Below are positions 46,492-55,919 of a stretch of DNA of 64,000 bases, piece after piece. Origin of the DNA: an uncultured Muribaculaceae bacterium (GTDB lineage: Bacteria; Bacteroidota; Bacteroidia; Bacteroidales; Muribaculaceae); contig CALUMG010000002.1 of NCBI GenBank assembly GCA_944321705.1, positions 174,488 through 238,487 on the forward strand, written 5' to 3'. Position 1 is the stretch's first letter, and each line of letters opens with the position of its first letter. The notes under the pieces were generated by a model. It had not been told where the DNA came from, searched no databases, and saw only the letters and a list, made by a program, of their open reading frames with translations. The position numbers and the translations under genes are program-made.

Positions 46492-46944
46492 ATGCTAAAA
46501 TTACTTTTGCGCATGCCGGTCGGTATATTGTCGGCAGTATTCACATTAGTTATACTATATCTATCATTAGACCCGGATCCTATAAAACAGCCGAGCTTCC
46601 TGTCCTTTTACGGAGCCGACAAAATAGTGCATTTCCTAATGTATTTCGCTCTCACAAGTGCATATTTATTTGATTATGTAATTCTAAAATACCCTCATCG
46701 CACACGGACAAACAAGGAACTCGCCTTAACAGCAGTTGCCATACTGCTTGGAGGCCTCATAGAAGTCCTGCAACTATATATGGGATTAGGACGCAGCATG
46801 AGCATGGGTGATTTCCTTGCCGACGCAGCCGGAGCAATCATTGGATTGTTGTTTTTAAAATATTGCATAATAAAGAGAATTCGCAATATCAGGCACAGCC
46901 ATCACAGCAAGAAAAACGTGCCCGCCACTCAAGAACAAGAATAA
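46492..46944 (+). CDS. VanZ-like membrane protein
   Basis: 150 residues with four membrane helices (about 10-26, 40-62, 78-95 and 110-125). The DKIVHFLMYFALT helix and the GGLIEVLQLYMGLGRSMSMGDFLADAAGAIIG stretch (split here by rough positions 85-117) match VanZ-like proteins, named after a glycopeptide-resistance accessory gene. In Bacteroidales these are core genes of unknown function and do not imply resistance. The C-terminal tail is basic. Confidence 0.88.
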   Translation: MLKLLLRMPVGILSAVFTLVILYLSLDPDPIKQPSFLSFYGADKIVHFLMYFALTSAYLFDYVILKYPHRTRTNKELALTAVAILLGGLIEVLQLYMGLGRSMSMGDFLADAAGAIIGLLFLKYCIIKRIRNIRHSHHSKKNVPATQEQE

Positions 46945-46976
46945 TCAACAAATTTTACACTTTCCACAGTATATAA

Positions 46977-47006
46977 ACAGAGGATGAGCCAACACTCATC
47001 CTCTGT
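46977..47006. terminator. Intergenic hairpin, weak terminator
   Basis: ACAGAGGATGAG (46977-46988) pairs with CTCATCCTCTGT (46995-47006). T-runs are poor on both sides (TTTATAT on the minus strand). It separates converging genes. Confidence 0.55.
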
Positions 47007-47108
47007 TGCATCAATATCCATCAATTATATTTTATTTGCCTTGTCATGATTAAAATCACACTTGCCATTGCGTGATTCCACCTCTTTTCTGATAAAAATC
47101 ATCTTCCA

Positions 47109-49970
47109 TCAATACCATGTTATGCCATTCGACGAACTGCTTCGCTTATCGTACTTGAGGTCGCTCAACAACGAAGATTTCACAGCTATATGGAAATTGT
47201 ATGACTTATATGGCCCTACGGGCACAAAACTTGCGCTCATGGTGAAACAGTGCAAATCGCGCGAGATGGAACAATTCATATAAGCAATCTTGCCCGTGTC
47301 GAAATTGTAACTGGCCGAGAAGTTAAACGACCAATTCTTGGTGGGGCGCACATTACCCGAAAAACTCAGATTTTGAGTGATGCGCCCTCGATAATCCATT
47401 TTCTCGTAATCAAAATCTCCGTACCCGTAATTAATCGAGTAATTGAATGTCAAGCTCCAAGGAAAATCCCACTTGGCATATCCGTCGGGATTCATTTCTA
47501 TTCCATTTGATGTCTCACCTCCCGACGATGAAGAAGATTCATTGTCATTGTTGGCATATTGATTAACGGCTTCGGGCCTTTCTTCTTTCGAATCATCCTT
47601 GTCTTTATCCTCCTTTTTCTTGAACGTAGCATTATTCAATGTATAAGAGAACGATGTACCTGTACTCGACAACTTGGCAAGTCCTTTCCCGGCCTGCAAA
47701 CGAGTTTTGTTAACACGTCTCGGCGACCCGTTTGCATCAAGTTGATAAGTATACACATCCCATGTCGCCGATAAATTCAGGTTGAAATTTTTCATCAATC
47801 GCAACGACAACGATGTGTTGATATTGCTCCATCGCATCGAGTCGGCGGCAAAGTTATAGGACTGGCTGACCGTGAAGTTCTCAATAAGCGATACTTTCTT
47901 GACACCGGTGCTGTCTTGGTCGCTCTTCACTTTCATTTCAACATTATTGGAAAAAGAGAAATTCACCGACCCCGTTTTCCCTTCACCCACACTGCCAAAC
48001 AAGCCATGTGAAAAATAGGAATACTTGCGATTCACAAGCTGTCCCGTGTTGGGATTAGTATAAGCATAAGTTCCGTAATAGCCCCAGAATGGAGAACTGA
48101 AGTCGGGAGCATAGGTGAACGATACCGATGGCGACAGCACATGGCGAATCATCTGCACCTTGTCTCCAAAAATTTTCCACGGTTTGAAGAATCCATATAT
48201 CTTGGTGTCGAATGATACCGACGCACTGAAGTCGAAAATGTTATAAAAATTATAAGTCGTGTCCATCACCTCGGCCGACGCGTTGGGATCCCACCGACGC
48301 TTGATTTTGCTCGTGTACATTCGGTCGTTAAGTGAAACGCTCGGAGTTATGTTGATATATTGCAATGCGTTGAAAGTAGCCGAAATGGGCACTGTATGCC
48401 TCATACCGTTGCGCCAGTCCTTGACAAGACTTTTCTTGAAAAACTCATTTTGTCCGGCAGTTAACGAATTTTGAAATAAACCAGTATAAGACAGTTTGAT
48501 TTTCTCATACCATTTCTCACCTCCGACGACGCGCTTGCGCTTGAACGGTGCCGTTTGCGACATGGTGATGGTTATATTTGGGAATGACACCGACAAAGTG
48601 GAGTCGGACGAACGTTGGGTAATGTTGGCCGTGGTCGACAAGCTCCATTTTGAATTGGGGAACTTATAAGTCATGTTGACAGTACTGCTCTTCGTGTTCT
48701 CCGTAAAAGAATTATCATAGTAACTATCAAGGTCGTTACGGCTGTAACCACTTGTCGCAAAATTAACGCTTGCCGAGAACGTCATGTTGGGATTGGCCTT
48801 GGCATCTTGCGTGTGTGTCCATGCAATTTTGAAGTTGGTCTGTTTTGAATAATCGGCCGAACCTTTATCACCTGATATCGTAGTCAAGTAGCTTGCATTG
48901 AAGCTACCCGAAAATTTATAACGCTTGATATATGACGATTGTGCCGAGATTCCCCATGAACCTTTGGTGTATATTTCTCCGGTCAATGCAAGGTCTATAT
49001 TATCGTTTATGGCAAAATAATATCCCCCGTCGCGCAAATAAAATCCTCTGTTGTAATCATCACCAAAAGTTGGCATGATTATACCCGACGAGTACTCTTC
49101 ACTAAACGGGAAAAATCCAAACGGAATGGCAAGGGGCAATGGCACATCGGCAAGCACCATGTAAGCCGGCCCCACCACTATGTCTTTCTTTGGCCTTACT
49201 TTTGCTTTGGTGAGCTGAAGATAGAAGTGAGGATGCTCATGATTGTCGCATGTTGTGTATCGACCACTCTGTATGTAATACTCGTCATTTTCCATCTTCT
49301 TGGTCTGTCCCCCGGTAAGGAAGCCCTCTCCTTGCTGGGTCACTACCTCGGTGATGTATCCCCTTTTGCTCTTAAAGTTATATCGCATGGTTTTAGACTC
49401 GTACTCGCCGCTCGGATCCTTGAAAACAGGTATCCCTTCAAGTTCACCTGTGCTGTCGGGACGACCTATTGCATAAACTTCGCTATTGTCCATGTTCATT
49501 TCTATTTGCATGGACTTCAAGTTTATATTGCCATAAGTCACCTCACTTGAGCCAAACATTTTTGCATTGTTGCGACCATAAAAAACGAGAGAGTCCTTTG
49601 CCGAGAACTGCACGCTGTTGTCAAGGTCTACCATGCGCTTCACAAATCGTTCCTTGGCTCGGGGCACTGAGTCATGACGCAGACTGTCGGTAGCCACCGA
49701 ATCTCTCCCGACAACCGAATCATTTGGCATGAAATACTTCTGCGTTATGGAATCAACCACGCCAAGGGAATCGATAAATGCCGAGTCGGCTCGAGACATG
49801 ATTTCCTCCACGCTGTCGGGAATCAGCACATTGGCCGAGTCGGGAATCAACATCTCCGTTTCGCTGCCATCACCCTGCGGCGACACGGCAGCCCGCCGCA
49901 TCGTATTGCAAGCATGGCATATAAACGACAGAACAAAAAATGCAATTATGTATTTGCCAATATTTTTCAA
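47109..49970 (-). CDS. LptD-like outer-membrane LPS assembly protein
   Basis: A 953-residue protein of the Bacteroidetes LptD/OstA-like group: an N-terminal jellyroll-type region (about 100-260, with SAKDSLVFYGRNNAKMFG and VTQQGEGFLTGGQ) and a long C-terminal barrel ending in a Ser-rich tail. It should deliver lipopolysaccharide or lipooligosaccharide to the surface with an LptE-like partner. The start is TTG at 49970, the most likely initiation site because no in-frame ATG precedes the signal peptide (KNIGKYIIAFFVLSFICHAC) and the longer frame runs through the promoter at 49995-50027. Confidence 0.87.
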   Translation of the reverse strand: MKNIGKYIIAFFVLSFICHACNTMRRAAVSPQGDGSETEMLIPDSANVLIPDSVEEIMSRADSAFIDSLGVVDSITQKYFMPNDSVVGRDSVATDSLRHDSVPRAKERFVKRMVDLDNSVQFSAKDSLVFYGRNNAKMFGSSEVTYGNINLKSMQIEMNMDNSEVYAIGRPDSTGELEGIPVFKDPSGEYESKTMRYNFKSKRGYITEVVTQQGEGFLTGGQTKKMENDEYYIQSGRYTTCDNHEHPHFYLQLTKAKVRPKKDIVVGPAYMVLADVPLPLAIPFGFFPFSEEYSSGIIMPTFGDDYNRGFYLRDGGYYFAINDNIDLALTGEIYTKGSWGISAQSSYIKRYKFSGSFNASYLTTISGDKGSADYSKQTNFKIAWTHTQDAKANPNMTFSASVNFATSGYSRNDLDSYYDNSFTENTKSSTVNMTYKFPNSKWSLSTTANITQRSSDSTLSVSFPNITITMSQTAPFKRKRVVGGEKWYEKIKLSYTGLFQNSLTAGQNEFFKKSLVKDWRNGMRHTVPISATFNALQYINITPSVSLNDRMYTSKIKRRWDPNASAEVMDTTYNFYNIFDFSASVSFDTKIYGFFKPWKIFGDKVQMIRHVLSPSVSFTYAPDFSSPFWGYYGTYAYTNPNTGQLVNRKYSYFSHGLFGSVGEGKTGSVNFSFSNNVEMKVKSDQDSTGVKKVSLIENFTVSQSYNFAADSMRWSNINTSLSLRLMKNFNLNLSATWDVYTYQLDANGSPRRVNKTRLQAGKGLAKLSSTGTSFSYTLNNATFKKKEDKDKDDSKEERPEAVNQYANNDNESSSSSGGETSNGIEMNPDGYAKWDFPWSLTFNYSINYGYGDFDYEKMDYRGRITQNLSFSGNVRPTKNWSFNFSASYNFDTGKIAYMNCSISRDLHCFTMSASFVPVGPYKSYNFHIAVKSSLLSDLKYDKRSSSSNGITWY

Positions 49971-49994
49971 CTTGTAGCTTTGCGAAACGTTGTG

Positions 49995-50027
49995 CAAAAA
50001 TACGAATTTACATCCATTATAGCACAA
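49995..50027 (-). promoter_or_regulatory. Promoter of the LptD-like gene
   Basis: On the minus strand TTG (50027-50025), 22 bases, TATTTTTG (50002-49995). The last box is an exact TAnnTTTG match. It leaves about 18 bases of leader before the TTG start. Confidence 0.7.
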
Positions 50028-50157
50028 CGTAGGTAATAATTAATGTTATTTCCGACCTTAGACCGGCTTTCGGGCATATCTGAAATCGCTGGTTACATAG
50101 ATTTTAGCTCCTACTTTTTCACAACACGCATCCGCTATTCCGACATTCGTCGTTGCA

Positions 50158-50198
50158 GAAAAAAATCACCCGGCAGAAACTTAAATCCTTACCGGGTG
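50158..50198 (-). terminator. Terminator of typA
   Basis: On the minus strand CACCCGG (50198-50192) pairs with CCGGGTG (50173-50167), followed by ATTTTTT. It is about 66 bases past the typA stop. Confidence 0.85.
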
Positions 50199-50263
50199 CA
50201 AAAATATAAAATTATGAAACAAAGTCGAAATTCCTTTTAAATCTTTAACAGCAAAAACTTGAC

Positions 50264-52069
50264 TTACGCATTGCCGCGATTAGCACGTTTGCGCTCGTTC
50301 TCGTCAAGAATTATCTTGCGTAAGCGTAGGTGATGAGGCGTAACCTCAACATACTCGTCACCTTTTATATATTCAAGAGCTTCTTCGAGACTGAATACGA
50401 CAGGCGGCACTATTCGAGCCTTGTCATCGGCACCCGATGCTCGCATGTTGGTCAATTTCTTCGACTTAGTGACATTGACAACTATGTCGTTTTCCTTTGA
50501 GTTTTCTCCAACCACCTGGCCTGCATATACTTCGTCTTGTGGGAAGATGAAGAATCGCCCACGATCCTGCAATTTGTCTATGGCATAGGCATAAGCCGTA
50601 CCGCTTTCCATTGCGATGAGCGACCCGTTGGTACGACGTTCTATATCGCCTTTCCAAGGTTGGTATTCAAGAAAACGATGCGACATTATGGCTTCACCGG
50701 CCGATGCGGTCAACACATTGGTACGCAAGCCTATGATGCCTCGCGACGGTATGTTGAATTCCATCTGTATGCGGTCGTTTTGAGTGGTCATGGTCACCAT
50801 TTCTCCGCGACGACGAGTCACCATGTCGATAATCTTGCTCGAATACTCTTCTGGCACATTTATCGAAAGAAGTTCAACCGGCTCACACTTTTGTCCGTCA
50901 ATTTCCTTTATGATTACTTGAGGCTGACCCACCTGCAATTCATATCCTTCACGACGCATAGTTTCAATAAGGACGGCCAAATGAAGCACGCCGCGTCCGT
51001 AAACGGTCCACGCGTCATCACTCTCGGTGCGTTCAACGCGCAATGCAAGATTCTTGTCAAGTTCTCGACGAAGACGGTCAGCTATGTGGCGAGATGTCAC
51101 ATACTTGCCATCTTTTCCAAAGAAAGGTGAATCATTTATGGTGAATGTCATTGACATCGTAGGCTCATCGATGGCTATGCGCGGAAGCGACTCGGGGTTG
51201 TTGACATCGGCAACCGTATCTCCGATTTCAAAGCCTTCAAGTCCGACAAGGGCGCAAATGTCACCCGACTTTACCGACTGCACACGTTTGCGGCCCATCC
51301 CCTCAAACACATGCAATTCCTTTATGCGTTGCTTGCTGATGCTTCCATCCTTCTTGCACAACGCTATGTCCATATTTTCCTTGATTTCTCCGCGATGCAC
51401 ACGTCCCACGGCGATACGTCCTACATAAGAGGAGTAATCGAGCGACGTAATGAGCATTTGGGCATCGCCATCAAGCATTTTAGGCTCCGGAATATATTTT
51501 ATGATGGCATCAAGCACTGCATTGATGTTGTCGGTGGGCTTGCGCCAATCGTCGCTCATCCAATTTTGCTTGGCCGAGCCATATATCGTCGGGAAGTCAA
51601 GCTGGTCTTCGCTTGCGTTCAAGTTGCACATGAGGTCGAAAACCAACTCCTGCACTTCATCGGGCCGGCAATTGGGCTTGTCAACCTTATTTATGACAAC
51701 AATAGGCTTCAAGCCTATTTCTATGGCTTTTTGCAACACGAAGCGCGTCTGTGGCATCGGTCCCTCAAACGCGTCGACAAGCAACAAACAACCATCGGCC
51801 ATGTTCAACACGCGTTCAACCTCTCCCCCAAAGTCGGAGTGTCCCGGCGTATCGATTATGTTGATTTTGTACCCATTATAATTTATGGATACGTTCTTAG
51901 AAAGGATTGTTATCCCTCGCTCTCGCTCAAGATCGTTGTTGTCGAGAATCAATTCTCCCGTGTTTTGATTATCCCTAAATAGATTTCCCGCAAGCAACAT
52001 CTTGTCAACCAGTGTCGTTTTGCCATGGTCGACATGGGCGATAATAGCAATATTCCTTATCTTTTGCAT
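50264..52069 (-). CDS. typA: GTP-binding translation factor TypA/BipA
   Basis: A 601-residue ribosome-associated GTPase. G1 is AHVDHGKTT (about 10-18), G2 in ERERGITI, G3 DTPGHSDF, G4 NKVDK, followed by domain II, the EF-G-like III/V domains and the BipA-specific C-terminal domain. Length fits (about 600-610). ATG 52069 (MQKIRNIAIIAHVDHGK) is the family start; the longer frame to 52210 lies upstream of the promoter box at 52092. Confidence 0.97.
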   Translation of the reverse strand: MQKIRNIAIIAHVDHGKTTLVDKMLLAGNLFRDNQNTGELILDNNDLERERGITILSKNVSINYNGYKINIIDTPGHSDFGGEVERVLNMADGCLLLVDAFEGPMPQTRFVLQKAIEIGLKPIVVINKVDKPNCRPDEVQELVFDLMCNLNASEDQLDFPTIYGSAKQNWMSDDWRKPTDNINAVLDAIIKYIPEPKMLDGDAQMLITSLDYSSYVGRIAVGRVHRGEIKENMDIALCKKDGSISKQRIKELHVFEGMGRKRVQSVKSGDICALVGLEGFEIGDTVADVNNPESLPRIAIDEPTMSMTFTINDSPFFGKDGKYVTSRHIADRLRRELDKNLALRVERTESDDAWTVYGRGVLHLAVLIETMRREGYELQVGQPQVIIKEIDGQKCEPVELLSINVPEEYSSKIIDMVTRRRGEMVTMTTQNDRIQMEFNIPSRGIIGLRTNVLTASAGEAIMSHRFLEYQPWKGDIERRTNGSLIAMESGTAYAYAIDKLQDRGRFFIFPQDEVYAGQVVGENSKENDIVVNVTKSKKLTNMRASGADDKARIVPPVVFSLEEALEYIKGDEYVEVTPHHLRLRKIILDENERKRANRGNA

Positions 52070-52091
52070 ATAGAACTTGAAATTTCGGGTG

Positions 52092-52099
52092 CAAAGGTA
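52092..52099 (-). promoter_or_regulatory. -7 box of typA
   Basis: On the minus strand TACCTTTG, exact match. It sits 22 bases before the ATG. The rpsO box is divergent, about 95 bases away. Confidence 0.7.
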
Positions 52100-52194
52100 G
52101 TGAAATATTACAAAAAGAACACCATGAAACCCATAAAAAGAGAAAGAATGCGTAAAAATATTACTCGACAGACTTTTATTTGAAAAATATTGCT

Positions 52195-52202
52195 TATCTT
52201 TG
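52195..52202 (+). promoter_or_regulatory. -7 box of rpsO
   Basis: TATCTTTG, exact match, 38 bases before the ATG; the -33 box is weak. Confidence 0.7.
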
Positions 52203-52240
52203 CACACCAAATTTTATTAACACCATAATTTTAACAGAAA

Positions 52241-52516
52241 ATGTATTTGGATTCTGAAAAGAAAAAAGAAATCTTTGGCACTTACGGAGCCAGCAATACT
52301 GATACTGGGTCGCCTGAGGCTCAGATTGCATTATTCTCAATCCGTATTGCCCATTTGACTGAACACTTGAAGTCAAATCACAAAGATTATAACACAGCAC
52401 GCTCATTAAAGAAACTCGTTGGTAAGCGTCGTCATCTTCTCGACTATCTCATGAGAAAAGACATCAATCGCTACCGTGCCATCATCGCAAAGAAAGAACT
52501 TGGCATCAGAAAGTAA
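52241..52516 (+). CDS. rpsO: 30S ribosomal protein S15
   Basis: A 91-residue primary 16S rRNA-binding protein. Conserved KKEIFGTYGASNTDTGSPEA, RIAHLTEHLKSNHKDYNTARSL and LVGKRRHLLDYL segments are all present; size is standard. Monocistronic with promoter and a strong terminator; divergent from typA. No pnp is adjacent as in enterobacteria. Confidence 0.97.
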   Translation: MYLDSEKKKEIFGTYGASNTDTGSPEAQIALFSIRIAHLTEHLKSNHKDYNTARSLKKLVGKRRHLLDYLMRKDINRYRAIIAKKELGIRK

Positions 52517-52539
52517 AAAGCGGGCAGAAGAACAAAACA

Positions 52540-52575
52540 AAAAAATGGAGCAAGATTTTGCTCCATTTTTTGTTT
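52540..52575 (+). terminator. Terminator of rpsO
   Basis: AAAAAATGGAGCAA pairs with TTGCTCCATTTTTT (52540-52571), followed by GTTTT. Confidence 0.9.
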
Positions 52576-52678
52576 TATGTCCTTCCAAGCCTTGACGGCA
52601 CTGCACTTTTATCCCAATAGTCCTTTTACACTTGAAATTTTTCTTATACCTTTAGCGCATGAAAAAACAATTAAATAA

Positions 52679-54874
52679 ATGAAAAAAATCACATTATTTG
52701 CCACTGCCATTTCTCTGGCATTATGCACGCAAGCTCAAAGCAAACTGTCGCCAATGGCCAGATACTGCCTTGAAATGTACGGAATAAATGACTCGATAAG
52801 CAAAAACATGACAGCTCATGCCAACGTCAATCAAGCCATCAACACATTGGAGCTGTCTTCTGCAAGAAACCATCAATACCCAACTGCTAAATGTATACTA
52901 ACGGTAAACGACCTGTCCATGGTTGATTCTCTTTCGTCGCTTGGACTGAAAGTGTGTACAAACATTGGGGAAATTGTCACTGTCGAAATTCCCTTAAATG
53001 AAATTAGCAACGTGTCCCGACTCGGCTTCATCGACCGCGTAGACATTTCAAAAAAAATAAAATTATACAATAACATTGGCCGACAATTGACAAATGCCGA
53101 CAACGTGCATTCGGGAACAGGACTTGAACAAGCCTATACAGGCAACGGTGTCCTGCTCGGCATTGTAGACTCCGGAATACAATACGACCACATAAATTTC
53201 AAGGATGATGATGGACAGTCGCGTATCGTGGAAGCACTGTGCAACGGTGTCGCATACTCCACACCCGAAGAAATTGCCTCACTTACGACCGACTCTCGCT
53301 CTCTGGCACACGGCACACACACTGCCGGAATCGCCGGTGGCAGCTATAGCCTCAACGGCTTGCAGGGAATGGCTCCGGGAGCCGACCTGTACTTATGCGG
53401 TTTGGCAAGTCTGTATGAAAGCGACATAATTGAGAGCATTGATAAAATATTTGATTACGCCGAAACGCACGACATGCCGGCTGTGGTCAACCTGAGCCTC
53501 GGATCAGACCTTGGCCCTCATGACGGTTCTTCTACTATTTGCCGTGCCTACGAGCAACTGGCAGGAGAAGGCCGCATATTAGTAGTGGCTGCCGGCAACA
53601 GCGGAGACCTCGATTTCCATGCACATGGAACACTTGGCGAAGAATCTGAGGAAGAGCCGCAACTGAAAACAATAGTCGAATCTTCTTACGGTTCAACATA
53701 CTCCGATTACATAGGCATTTACAATCAAAACGACAATCCGCTGAAATTACGTGTCACAGTCATCGATGATAATAACAACACTCTTGCTCGATCAGAACTC
53801 ATCGACTTCGGCTCGGATTTCGACTATTACGCGCAATGGGCTCTTAGCGAAAGCGAAAACGCAACCGAATTTTCAAGATATTTTTCATTTGGCGGATTTA
53901 GCGGAGACTTGTATGTATATCCCGACATAAGCAACAACAAATACAACTTGATGATAAGCGCCCAAATATCATCAGCTTCTATATTTTCTCACTACCGCTT
54001 AGGTCTTGAACTATACGGTACTCAAGGAGATGAAATACACATGTGGTCAAACGGATACTCATCTTTCTCCAACGGTGGTGACCGGCAATTCATAGATGGA
54101 GACACCGAAATCGCCATGAGCGACGACTGTACAGGAAACGGCACGATATCGGTAGGCGCATATGCTTCTAATGGAGGCCCGTTCCGATACCTTAACGGCA
54201 CCGCAAGCGCAGTGCAGAATTTCACTCAAGGCGACATTGCCTACTTCTCCGGTTCGGGAATCGACCTCAACGGCATCAGCCGACCCGACGTGACCGCTCC
54301 TGGCTACATGGTCGTTTCGTCGATGAACTCTTATTACAGCACAAGCAGCAGCGAAATGACTGCCAAAGTGAACGATGGTGGAAAAACTTACTACTGGGGA
54401 CCAATGGCAGGCACCTCGATGGCAACCCCTGCCGTGAGCGGTATTATAGCTTTGTGGCTCGAAGCCGACCCGACGCTCGACTGCGAAAGAATTAAAGAAA
54501 TACTCCACGACACAAGCATTCGCGATGAATATGTCGAAAGCAACCCGGTGAAATTCGGAACTGGCCGAATTGATGCTTATGCAGGACTCATGCACATACT
54601 AACCAACGGTGTCGGTGACATCTCTGTCGACCAAAACCGCGTATTGGTATTTCCTAACCCCAATAACGGAGCATTCAAGGTTTTTGCACAAGGTGAAAGA
54701 CATATTATGCTCACGATAACCGACACAAGCGGAGCCATCGTGCATAACTCCACATTATCTTGTGACAACGGAGCCGTCGACGTGGATTTACAAGGAAGCA
54801 TAGCTCCGGGAATTTACATAGTAAATGTGAAAGGAGAAAAACTCAACAGCAGCACGAAGATGGTTATTAAATAA
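52679..54874 (+). CDS. S8 subtilase with type IX secretion C-terminal domain
   Basis: A 731-residue secreted protease with a signal peptide (cleavage after CTQA, about 20), a propeptide-like region (about 25-140), and the catalytic triad Asp164 (IVDSGIQYDH), His211 (HGTHTAG) and Ser580 (GTSMATP). A large insertion lies between His and Ser. The last about 80 residues match a T9SS type A sorting domain: VFPNPNNGAFKV followed by strands and a GIYIVNVKGEKLNSSTKMVIK tail (position 655-731). It should therefore leave the cell through SprA (36151-43593), which is in the same window. Its target is not known. Confidence 0.92.
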   Translation: MKKITLFATAISLALCTQAQSKLSPMARYCLEMYGINDSISKNMTAHANVNQAINTLELSSARNHQYPTAKCILTVNDLSMVDSLSSLGLKVCTNIGEIVTVEIPLNEISNVSRLGFIDRVDISKKIKLYNNIGRQLTNADNVHSGTGLEQAYTGNGVLLGIVDSGIQYDHINFKDDDGQSRIVEALCNGVAYSTPEEIASLTTDSRSLAHGTHTAGIAGGSYSLNGLQGMAPGADLYLCGLASLYESDIIESIDKIFDYAETHDMPAVVNLSLGSDLGPHDGSSTICRAYEQLAGEGRILVVAAGNSGDLDFHAHGTLGEESEEEPQLKTIVESSYGSTYSDYIGIYNQNDNPLKLRVTVIDDNNNTLARSELIDFGSDFDYYAQWALSESENATEFSRYFSFGGFSGDLYVYPDISNNKYNLMISAQISSASIFSHYRLGLELYGTQGDEIHMWSNGYSSFSNGGDRQFIDGDTEIAMSDDCTGNGTISVGAYASNGGPFRYLNGTASAVQNFTQGDIAYFSGSGIDLNGISRPDVTAPGYMVVSSMNSYYSTSSSEMTAKVNDGGKTYYWGPMAGTSMATPAVSGIIALWLEADPTLDCERIKEILHDTSIRDEYVESNPVKFGTGRIDAYAGLMHILTNGVGDISVDQNRVLVFPNPNNGAFKVFAQGERHIMLTITDTSGAIVHNSTLSCDNGAVDVDLQGSIAPGIYIVNVKGEKLNSSTKMVIK

Positions 54875-54888
54875 TCTCAAATTTTTAG

Positions 54889-54934
54889 GATGAGGGTGAA
54901 TCAAAATATATTTTGGCTCACCCTCATCATTTTA
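54889..54934 (+). terminator. Terminator of the S8 protease gene
   Basis: GATGAGGGTGA (54889-54899) pairs with TCACCCTCATC (54918-54928), followed by ATTTT. Confidence 0.85.
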
Positions 54935-55083
54935 ATCATAAATTACCTGATATTCTGCTCATTTATACATGCTATTACATTTTTCTCAGTAGACTAAGTA
55001 TTCTTGCTCAATGCAAAGGCAAAAAATATATTCGAGAAATAATCATGGATTGACAAAAATAACTTTACTAACATAGCCACACT

Positions 55084-55725
55084 TTATTTTTTCCTGAGCA
55101 ATTGTGGAGGTCCCCAATCTCCATTGTTTTTATATCTGAATTCTGCAAAAATATAGTCGAATGCGGCTTGTATCTCTTTTTCGAAAAGTATACCGTCAAC
55201 AGGCCATGGTAAAGATATACTTTTACTGCGAGTTGTGAATACTATGATACTGGAATCGTTTATTGATGCAAGTTTTTTTAAAGGGGACACATTTTCTTTG
55301 CAAAAGGAAGGCTTATCACAAAAAATCAATCTGATTTTATTCTCTTTAATAATGTTTTCCATTGATTTTGCATTATCTAAGCATGAAATCCACAGTGGTG
55401 ATACTTTTGCGTTTTCCACATCTTCAAGCAACTTTCTTGATTTTACATATTGCTTGATTTTCAACTTCAAAGATTCATCATCTTCTTCATCAACATAGCC
55501 TACGTCTTTTAATGTAAGTAAATTTTTCACGAAAATAAAATCAGGCTCTGTTGTCAATACAATAGAAGGAATTTTTCGCCTTATTGATAAATCCCAAATC
55601 GTTTCATACTGTAAGCAAGATGTAATGCCCCAACTTCCACGGGCTATGCCTATTACGACAAACTTCCCCTGATGAAAGCCATTAATTAGATCACATAAAT
55701 TTTTTATTCCAGTCAATATGCGCAT
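55084..55725 (-). CDS. Shrunken DnaB-helicase-like protein lacking the Walker A lysine
   Basis: A 213-residue protein that follows the outline of a DnaB/KaiC RecA-type domain: TGIKNLCDLINGFHQGKFVV, IGIARGSWGITS at the Walker A position (canonical ARPSMGKTA), SIVLTTEP in the place of the SLEM strand, a SPLWISCLDNAKSMENII helix-and-strand, IRLIFCDKP at the Walker B position, and LKKLASINDSSIIVFTT. Both key nucleotide residues are altered (GKT to GIT; Walker B D kept but the next residues differ). It is AT-rich and lacks the N-terminal primase-interaction domain (DnaB is about 450-520). It may be a degraded mobile-element helicase or a regulator; family assignment is from pattern memory. Confidence 0.6.
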   Translation of the reverse strand: MRILTGIKNLCDLINGFHQGKFVVIGIARGSWGITSCLQYETIWDLSIRRKIPSIVLTTEPDFIFVKNLLTLKDVGYVDEEDDESLKLKIKQYVKSRKLLEDVENAKVSPLWISCLDNAKSMENIIKENKIRLIFCDKPSFCKENVSPLKKLASINDSSIIVFTTRSKSISLPWPVDGILFEKEIQAAFDYIFAEFRYKNNGDWGPPQLLRKK

Positions 55726-55919
55726 GCTTCTTTATTCTAATAATCGCATACATAATAAAATACATGCCATGCCAAAATGCAACACATGTGGCAAATAATT
55801 GGATAATTCATTACAATTAAACAATATAAAATGGAGTATAATTATTTTTCTGTTGTTTTGAAATACATTTGTTACAATAATTAATTTACTTTGTAAATTA
55901 AAATGAAACAATCAGAATC

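Noticed and set aside
46492..46944. Glycopeptide resistance (VanZ)
   Set aside because: VanZ-like core family without other van genes.
52070..52210. 47 extra N-terminal residues of TypA
   Set aside because: Starts upstream of the promoter box; family begins at ATG 52069.
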